Origin: an uncultured Leptotrichia sp.
GTDB taxonomy: Bacteria > Fusobacteriota > Fusobacteriia > Fusobacteriales > Leptotrichiaceae
Direction of reading: 5' to 3'
Assembly (NCBI GenBank): GCA_937925095.1
Contig: CALEXX010000066.1
Span: forward strand, 1-39,146
DNA length: 39,146 bases
The notes under the pieces are model-generated. The model was not told the origin of the DNA. It did not search any database and saw only the letters and a list, made by a program, of their open reading frames with translations. The first letter of the stretch is position 1; each line of letters starts with the position of its first letter. A program made the position numbers and the translations under genes. Shown here piece after piece: positions 32,898 to 39,146 of this stretch.

Positions 32898-35800
32898 TTA
32901 TTGAACTAAATCCAGCCTGTCATTTACCTTGTCAATAATTTTTACAATATTTGTCAACACTTCTCTTTTATTATCAAATAACTGAAATAATCCCCCAAAC
33001 TTGTCTGCTTCAGGAAAATCCTTTAATTCCTTCTTGTCTATACTTCCATTTTTTACTATATAATCTACAATATGTTTTACAAAGTTAATTTGGTCTGAAT
33101 TTAGATTTTCGTTACTTAAAAATAGAGAGAACTCTTTTTCAACAGCTTTTCTATCCATTCCTATAATTTTTGAAACCATTTTTAATAAAGGAATTTTTCC
33201 ATAAGTTTTTTCATATTCTTCCTTTGTTCCCAAATCTTCCCATAAAATTTTTTCTAAATATTTTATATCATACATTGTTAATGGAATATTATTCTTTAAT
33301 TTCTGAATAACATCATCATTTTTATATTCTTCAAGATATTGTTCAACCCGTTTATTGTACTTTTCAAACTTATTCACAATTTTGAAATTTTCTCCTATCT
33401 CATGTTCTCCATAATCTACTATTTCATCTCTAAAATCTGTATAATAAATTTTTGTTGTTATTCTATCTAAAAGTATTACTAAATCCCTTAATTCTTTTCT
33501 TACTTCTTCAAACTGAAACAAATCTGCATTTTTCCAAAATTCTTCTTTCTGAATTTTAGTTATTGTTTCCTTTTTTTTAGAAATTTTTTCTATAGTTCCT
33601 TTTTCACTAAGTTTTTCTGCTGTTTCTATTACTCTATTTTTAGCTTTTAAAAAAGACTTTTTTCCCAAATAGGCATTTTCAATTACATACATCTGATAAT
33701 CAAATCTTTTTGACAGTTCCTCTTCTTCTGTATATGTTATGAGAGGGGCAATTATATTTTTTAATTCCTCTACATTTTTTTCATTTAGAACTTTATAGTT
33801 ATCTATTTTTTTATATTTATCAACTATTGCACCTTTCATACGTACGTCAAAACGATTATCATTTATATTCAAAATATTACTGATAATATCACTTATTAGA
33901 TCATTTCTGTATTCAATTAGTGCTTTTTCCTGATAATTTAAATGTTGTAAAGCCTTTATTATATCTACTTTTGCTCCGAATATGTTCTCAGAAATTGATT
34001 TTGTAGTTTTTATTTCTTTACCATCAACATTCACTTCAAAAAATTCAAAATTCTTATAGCAATCAAAAATCATAAATCTTTCTTTATCAATTCCAGGCCC
34101 AAATAAATCTTTACATAATCTCGTTCCTCTTCCTATCATTTGCCAAAATTTAGCTTTTGATCTTATTTTCTTAAAAAAAACAAGATTCAATATTTCGGGA
34201 ACATCAATTCCTGTGTCAAGCATGTCCACTGATACTGCTATTTGAGGATATAAAACCTTATCTTTAAAATTATCAATAACATCATCTACAAATTTTATAT
34301 CATGACAAACTGCTTGAGCAAATTTCCCTTTATATTCAGGATAAAGTTTATTAAATCTGTCTACTATAAAATTTGCATGTCTTTGATTTACAGCGAAAAT
34401 TATGGTTTTACCAAGTTTATCTCCACCTTCAACTGTTAGTCCGTTATTCATTAATGTTTTAATGACAAGATCTACTGTTTCCTTATTAAAAAGTGTTTTA
34501 TTTACTTCCTCACTTGAAATTTCTTCTTTCTCTTCATCAAAAGTTTCTTCAAATTCTTCTTTTTCCTCTTCACTTAATTCGCTATATTTCAATCCATCTC
34601 TTACTATTTTCAATCCAACATCTATTGGCTTTCCATAATGAACTAAATAACCTTCTTCTATAGCTTGGTCTAACTCATAAGCAAATGTAGGATTATCATT
34701 TTCCAAATCAAATATTCTATATGTATTTTTATCTATATCATTTTTAGGAGTAGCTGTCAATCCTAATAAATTCGCATCAAAATAATCAAATATTGCCTGA
34801 TATTTCTTATAAATACTTCTATGACTTTCATCCACTATTATCAAATCAAAATATCCACTTGTAAAAATTCTGCTTCCGTCTTTATTTTTAGTTTCATCTA
34901 TCGCATTCATCATTGTAGGATATGTGGAAAAAATCATTCTACTCTCTACATCATCCTTGTTATCTAAAAGATTGCACAGCGAAAGATTTGGTAAATATTC
35001 CTTAAAACTGTTTTTTGCCTGTTTTACTAAAGCTGTCCTGTCTGCAAGAAATAATATATTTTTCACCCAATTATATCTTGTCAAGATATCCACTATAGAT
35101 GCAGCAGTTCTTGTTTTTCCACTTCCAGTAGCCATTACAAGTAACATTTTTCTATATCCTTTTTCCAATGCTTCTGTAACTCTTACAACAGCTTCTTTCT
35201 GATAAACTCTGTTTGTTATCTCATCTTTTATGTCTGTACTTACATTCTTTAAAGGTTTTTTGTTTCCTCTTCTGAATATTAACTTTTCCAAATCTTTTTT
35301 ACTGTATATACTAGACACTTGTCTTTCAGGATAATTTAAATCATCCCAAATATAATAATCTAACCCATTAGTAAAAAATATGATAGGTCTCACATCATAT
35401 TTTTTTTCAAGTGCATCTGCATATTCCTTAGCTTGATTTTTCCCTATCAAAGGATCTATGTCTACCTTTTTTGCTTCTATTACTGCCAGTGGAACTCCAT
35501 TATCTCCATAGAGTACATAGTCTGCTTTTCCTTTTCCACTTGGAGTTGCAATACCTGAAATTTCAACTTCCGGTATACAATCTTCTCCTATAGTCCAGCC
35601 TTCATTTTCTATAACCAAATCAATGTATCTTTTCCTTGTTTCAGCTTCTGAAATTTCATCTATTTTGTATTCTCTTTCTTTTTCATTTATTTTACGCTTT
35701 TCTTCATTTTCCTTTCTCAATGTCTGATTTTCATTAGATAATTCTTCAAGCTTTTTATTAATTTCTGCAAGCTGTTTAGATAATTTATCTTTTTCAGATT

Positions 35801-36245
35801 GAACCTTAATTATTTTATCAGTTTCTCCTAGAATTGATTCATCAAATTCCACATCTGAATAATATCTTGAATATGAATAATCAATCCATGCAGTAAATGA
35901 AAATAAATTTCTAAGACTTAAAACTGCCTCTTCTCTTGTTATAACTCTTCCAGAATGAACAGCCTTATTTCCTAATTGATGTATGTAAGAAAGTAAACCA
36001 CTCATATTATAAGGAAGTATATCTTTAAATTTTTTTCCTTTTATCAATGACGCTAAATTTATCTGTGGTGGCATTCTTAATTCAGCATCATTTGCATAAA
36101 CCCACTTTACAGCAAGTTCCAATGCTTTCCTTACAAAAGTTACTGTTGCCGAATAGGAGACATTCATAAGTTGTTCTGCTTCTATACAGGCATCTGCAAA
36201 TATTTTATAGCTGTTATCCTTTTTTAAAAATTCAAAGTTAGACAT
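32898..36245 (-). CDS. hsdR: Type I restriction endonuclease subunit R (HsdR)
   Basis: This 1115-residue motor and nuclease translocates DNA and cuts unmethylated sites. It starts with a DUF4145-like helical domain (about 1-135), followed by a coiled coil (about 145-195). The nuclease core PD-(D/E)xK follows with ADYVLY (D242) and VIEAKK (E257, K259). The helicase then has Walker A ATGSGKT (372-378), Walker B DESH (472-475), TATPKND and the late QMIGRGTRLCKD (motif VI), and an EcoEI_R_C-type end. No frameshift is seen. The ATG has AGGAGTGG upstream. It is the last gene of the locus, after hsdM and hsdS, and lies 45 bp after the DUF4143 ATPase gene. Confidence 0.95.
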   Translation of the reverse strand: MSNFEFLKKDNSYKIFADACIEAEQLMNVSYSATVTFVRKALELAVKWVYANDAELRMPPQINLASLIKGKKFKDILPYNMSGLLSYIHQLGNKAVHSGRVITREEAVLSLRNLFSFTAWIDYSYSRYYSDVEFDESILGETDKIIKVQSEKDKLSKQLAEINKKLEELSNENQTLRKENEEKRKINEKEREYKIDEISEAETRKRYIDLVIENEGWTIGEDCIPEVEISGIATPSGKGKADYVLYGDNGVPLAVIEAKKVDIDPLIGKNQAKEYADALEKKYDVRPIIFFTNGLDYYIWDDLNYPERQVSSIYSKKDLEKLIFRRGNKKPLKNVSTDIKDEITNRVYQKEAVVRVTEALEKGYRKMLLVMATGSGKTRTAASIVDILTRYNWVKNILFLADRTALVKQAKNSFKEYLPNLSLCNLLDNKDDVESRMIFSTYPTMMNAIDETKNKDGSRIFTSGYFDLIIVDESHRSIYKKYQAIFDYFDANLLGLTATPKNDIDKNTYRIFDLENDNPTFAYELDQAIEEGYLVHYGKPIDVGLKIVRDGLKYSELSEEEKEEFEETFDEEKEEISSEEVNKTLFNKETVDLVIKTLMNNGLTVEGGDKLGKTIIFAVNQRHANFIVDRFNKLYPEYKGKFAQAVCHDIKFVDDVIDNFKDKVLYPQIAVSVDMLDTGIDVPEILNLVFFKKIRSKAKFWQMIGRGTRLCKDLFGPGIDKERFMIFDCYKNFEFFEVNVDGKEIKTTKSISENIFGAKVDIIKALQHLNYQEKALIEYRNDLISDIISNILNINDNRFDVRMKGAIVDKYKKIDNYKVLNEKNVEELKNIIAPLITYTEEEELSKRFDYQMYVIENAYLGKKSFLKAKNRVIETAEKLSEKGTIEKISKKKETITKIQKEEFWKNADLFQFEEVRKELRDLVILLDRITTKIYYTDFRDEIVDYGEHEIGENFKIVNKFEKYNKRVEQYLEEYKNDDVIQKLKNNIPLTMYDIKYLEKILWEDLGTKEEYEKTYGKIPLLKMVSKIIGMDRKAVEKEFSLFLSNENLNSDQINFVKHIVDYIVKNGSIDKKELKDFPEADKFGGLFQLFDNKREVLTNIVKIIDKVNDRLDLVQ

Positions 36246-36290
36246 TTTCTTCCACTCCTATGTTTATTATTCTAAAATATTCTTATTCAT

Positions 36291-37514
36291 TTATATATAT
36301 TCAATTGGTAAAACAAGAATATCTTCTGATAAGTAAACTTTATTATCGTATTGGCATATAATTATCCCTGTTCCAATTTCCTTATCTATTTTTCCTTTGA
36401 GAACTGAAAAATTTTTTACCATTTCTTTATCAGGTGATGCACTCATTTTAATTTCAATAGGATATATTTTTTCTGCTTCTTCTATTATCAAATCTATTTC
36501 TTTTTTATCCTTATCTCTGTAAAAATATACAGGTGGATTTATAATACCAGCATTAAGATAACTTTTTATAATTTCTGATACTACAAATGTTTCAAATATA
36601 TTTCCAGCCTTAGCTCCATTTGCAAGTGTTTCAGGAGTTGGCCATTTTGTAAGGTATGCTAACAAACCTACATCCATAAAATATATTTTTGGTGTCTTTA
36701 TCACTCTTTTTAAATGATTATTAAAATACGGTTCCATTAAATAAATTATTCTTGAAGTTCTCAATACAGACACCCACCTTTTTACTGTCTCATTACTTAC
36801 TCCAACTTCATTGGCAACTGCTCCATAATTTAATAATTCTCCGCTTCTCGAAGCTAAACTTATCATGAACTTTAAAAATTTACTTTCATCAGATATATTT
36901 ATCAAATCCCTTACATCTCTTTCAATATACGTCTGCACATATGAAGAATAAAAAAACTCCCATTTCTTTTTGTCATTAAATACAAGTTCAGGCATGTATC
37001 CTCTATGAATTCTTTGCCATAAATTTGTGTATTCTGTTATATTTTTTTCCCTCTTGGAAATATATTCTTCATTAGGAATAAAAGGCTTATTAAACTCTAT
37101 ATTAAACTGTTCTCTTAAGCTTGTTCCCTGAAGTTCTAAAATTCCTACTCTTCCTGCTAAAGTTTCAGAAACATTTTTCATAAGAACAAAAGCTTGCGAA
37201 CCTGTCATTAAATACATTCCGTCTTCTCTATTCTCGTCAACTTTCATTTTCAAATAAGGAAATATTGACGGTGCATATTGTATTTCATCTATTATTAATT
37301 TTTCAGGATTATTCTTCAAAAATAGTCTTGGATCATTGATTATTTGTTCTTTTAAAATCGGGTCATCTAATGAAAAATATTTGTACTCTTCTCGAAACAA
37401 TTCCTTAAAAAGCGTACTTTTTCCTACTTGTCTTGGCCCAGTAAGCAATAATATCGGAAATTGCTCTTTATACTCGCTAATAATCTGTTCTATTGAACGT
37501 CTATGATATTTCAT
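36291..37514 (-). CDS. AAA ATPase with DUF4143 (COG1373), inserted between hsdS and hsdR
   Basis: This 407-residue protein has the AAA_14 start YHRRSIEQIISEYKEQFPILLLTGPRQVGKST with Walker A at 26-34, Walker B KLIIDEIQYAP (D76, E77), the sensor YLMTGSQAF, then the DUF4143 domain with IYFMDVGLLAYLTKW and a PD-(D/E)xK-like end (KKEIDLIIEE, IYPIEIKMS). Its ATG has GGGAGG upstream and a sigma-70-type promoter at 37552-37580, so I treat it as a gene of its own. The upstream hsdS frame nevertheless runs into it without a stop, which would make a 789-residue fusion. Its role is unknown; the family is common as cargo near defence and mobile loci. Not part of the standard type I enzyme. Confidence 0.85.
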   Translation of the reverse strand: MKYHRRSIEQIISEYKEQFPILLLTGPRQVGKSTLFKELFREEYKYFSLDDPILKEQIINDPRLFLKNNPEKLIIDEIQYAPSIFPYLKMKVDENREDGMYLMTGSQAFVLMKNVSETLAGRVGILELQGTSLREQFNIEFNKPFIPNEEYISKREKNITEYTNLWQRIHRGYMPELVFNDKKKWEFFYSSYVQTYIERDVRDLINISDESKFLKFMISLASRSGELLNYGAVANEVGVSNETVKRWVSVLRTSRIIYLMEPYFNNHLKRVIKTPKIYFMDVGLLAYLTKWPTPETLANGAKAGNIFETFVVSEIIKSYLNAGIINPPVYFYRDKDKKEIDLIIEEAEKIYPIEIKMSASPDKEMVKNFSVLKGKIDKEIGTGIIICQYDNKVYLSEDILVLPIEYI

Positions 37515-38660
37515 TTTTTCCTCCCTTTCGGCTAATTCAATATCTAATCTCATATTAGCCGAAAATATCAAAAAAGTCAAGAAAAACAATATTTCTATTA
37601 TCAACTTTTTTAATAAATTGATAAAAATATATCGTTTTAAGTTGTAAAGAAACTTTAATTTATTTATTGACTTATGAATTAAAACAAACTTTTCTTGAAG
37701 TACAAGTGGCGGTATTGGTATATCAATTTTTAATAAATCTTTTTTTGTTAAGCTAGGAATTGTAACAGCTTTATTTAGTCGTTCAAAATCATAAAAATAG
37801 CAAAAATAATATAAATAATCACAGTTTATAATTTCTATATTTGGCTCTAATCCAAAAACTGTATCCACATTCCAGATTTTTTCTTTTACAATTATCGGTT
37901 TATTAATACTTCCTTTTCTTCCTATTAATACAGAATTTTCTTTAACTAACCAATCGTTTGCTTTTCCTATTTTGCCACCACTACCAAAAATATCATACTT
38001 CCCATTTTTACTTTCAACTTTTCTTTGATTTTTTCCATTAATTATTTTTAATATTTTTTCCCATTTTTTTACTTCCCAACCTTTTTCATTTTTAATCGGA
38101 TCTCCAAACATCTCTATAAATCGGGATTTAACTAATTCTTCCAATAAATTTATTTGCTTTTTCTTTTTATTAATCGTAGTTACCAATTTATCTAAAATAA
38201 CAACTATTTTCTTTTGTTCAGTCAAACTTGGTATACCTATTACTCTTTTTTCTAACCATTTAGAACTTATATTGGGTTGAGCTCCACCATAAGAATTTTT
38301 CAATATTATTTCTTTTAAATTTTTCAAATAAAAAATTAAATATTCTTGTAATAAATTCTTATCTTTTGAAAATATTGAACATATTCTTTGGTTTAAATAA
38401 GCAATTCTATCACTATTAAAAACTCCCATTTTACCAGTTGTTGCTCCAGATAAAGCTATCAATAAACTTCCTTTTTTCACTGTATATTCTTTTAATTTTT
38501 CTAAAGATTCCTCTGGGTAACAAATGCAATTCCCTAATTTTATCTCTTCATCTATGTCTGATATTCTTATAATCGGTATACCTCTATCTTTATATTTTTC
38601 ACGACTAAAAGCATATCCATTAACAAAAGCAGCTACTTCTTCTAATCTAAAATACTCCAT
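37515..38660 (-). CDS. hsdS: Type I restriction specificity subunit S (HsdS), no stop codon before the next gene
   Basis: This subunit chooses the DNA target of the HsdM2S methylase and the HsdR complex. Residues 1 to about 360 show two target-recognition domains, each followed by a conserved helix: TRD1 ends GIPSLTEQKKIVVILDKLVTTINKKKKQ, and TRD2 ends IPIPPLVLQEKFVLIHKSINKLKF. YGGAQPNISSKWLEKRVIGIP and VTIPSLTKKDLLKIDIPIPP are typical. The C-terminal helix then degenerates (LLKKLIIEILFFLTFLIF) and the frame continues through the promoter of the DUF4143 gene to its start. So hsdS has lost its own stop or has been altered by the ATPase gene. TRDs look intact, so the subunit may still function. 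Confidence 0.85.
37526..37580 (-). promoter_or_regulatory. Promoter and palindromic operator of the DUF4143 ATPase gene
   Basis: On the minus strand TTGACT (37575-37580) is followed after 17 bp by TAATAT (37552-37557). A perfect 11-bp inverted repeat (TTTCGGCTAAT 37526-37536, ATTAGCCGAAA 37554-37564, 17 bp apart) overlaps the -10 and ends just before the GGGAGG site. This suits a repressor operator. No T-run follows, so a terminator is unlikely. Confidence 0.75.
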
Positions 38661-38765
38661 TTTTATCTCCTAATCTATTAGCTCTTATAATTATAAAAAA
38701 CTAGGTATAAATATAATAACTAAACATTCACAAAATTATACATAATTTATTTTATTTAATATTTT

Positions 38766-39146
38766 CTACTTCACCAACTTTTCAAGTTCTTCCAAACCTA
38801 ATGTTATTTCTTTTTCTAATTCCTTTATTTTTCCGATAATAACTTCAGGCTTTTCATAAACAATTTCTTCATATTCTATTTCCTTGTATTTATTTATTGA
38901 TAAATCATAGTCATTTTCAACAATTTCTTCTTTTGAAACAAAGAATGATTTTTCAGTTCTCTTTCTCTCATTTTCATTTTCTAAATTTGAAAATCTATTA
39001 ATAATATCATCTATATCATTATCTTCTATTTTAGTTCTCTTATCATCTAATGAATATCCATCTGCCTGCATATCATAAAACCATACTTTGTCTGTTCCTC
39101 CAACACCTGTTTTCGTAAATAACAATACAGCTGTACTTACTCCTGC
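38766..39146 (-). CDS. hsdM: Type I DNA methyltransferase subunit M (HsdM), C-terminal part
   Basis: Only the last 126 codons are in the window; the gene continues past its high-coordinate edge, so the start is not seen. The frame is open to the end of the window and reads AGVSTAVLLFTKTG, then GGTDKVWFYDMQADGYSLDDKRT and DIDDIINRF, the standard end of the HsdM N6-adenine methylase. It ends with a charged coiled coil (KPEVIIGKIKELEKEITLGLEELEKLVK) that docks to HsdS. hsdS follows after 105 bp, giving the order hsdM-hsdS-hsdR. The catalytic NPPF motif would lie outside the window. Confidence 0.93.
   Translation of the reverse strand, partial: AGVSTAVLLFTKTGVGGTDKVWFYDMQADGYSLDDKRTKIEDNDIDDIINRFSNLENENERKRTEKSFFVSKEEIVENDYDLSINKYKEIEYEEIVYEKPEVIIGKIKELEKEITLGLEELEKLVK

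Noticed and set aside
1..39146. CRISPR array, tRNA, rRNA or intact transposase
   Set aside because: Looked for regular spaced repeats, tRNA-like clover sequences and transposase motifs; found none.

Overview
The window is AT-rich bacterial chromosome with gene content and codon use that fit a Fusobacteriota member, most likely a Leptotrichia-like organism. This is an inference from the V-type (Na+) ATPase operon, the outer-membrane style lipoproteins and lipocalin-like protein, and the strongly A/T-ending codons; no 16S or tRNA gene is present to confirm it. Nearly every gene reads on the minus strand, so transcription runs from high to low coordinates.

Layout, low to high coordinate. 124-5678: an ABC solute-binding lipoprotein, a copper operon (copY-copA with cop-box operators), a Cof-type HAD phosphatase and a flavin reductase-like protein. 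5748-9407: an accessory island. It holds a compact three-gene operon (RloA/AbiL-type ATPase, RloB-like protein, and an unnamed third protein with a possible DnaQ-like fold and a C-terminal membrane helix), a divergent small gene, a frameshifted DUF2442 remnant and a MITE-like inverted repeat. 9423-18046: a complete nine-gene V-type ATPase operon (order of transcription ntpF-I-K-E-C-G-A-B-D); its K subunit carries the full Na+-binding residue set, so it probably pumps Na+. 18373-20177: a minimal dcw cluster, mraZ-rsmH-ftsL, with a textbook array of MraZ boxes upstream. 20506-25582: DJ-1/PfpI protein, PTS enzyme I, flavodiiron protein, periplasmic ankyrin protein and Bcp peroxiredoxin. 25604-30749: mltG-tilS-ftsH, with an unusually long acidic tail on FtsH. 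30846-32801: a secreted lipocalin-like protein and a DUF4300-like lipoprotein. 32898-39146: a type I restriction-modification locus (hsdM partial, hsdS, hsdR). In it hsdS runs in frame, without a stop, into a DUF4143-type AAA ATPase gene that has its own promoter, palindrome and ribosome-binding site.

Housekeeping functions (ion-motive ATPase, cell-wall/division, PTS, membrane proteolysis, oxidative and copper stress) alternate with two defence loci. The most interesting accessory material is the three-gene operon at 5748-8476, a candidate RloAB/AbiL-type system with an extra, uncharacterised component, and the hsdS-DUF4143 read-through ORF.

Gene-poor stretches: 1-123 is AT-rich downstream sequence in which I see nothing definable. 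18047-18372 holds the V-ATPase promoter and the terminator of the mraZ cluster. 20187-20505 holds the MraZ boxes and a 42-bp palindromic terminator. I saw no tRNA, rRNA, CRISPR array or intact transposase.
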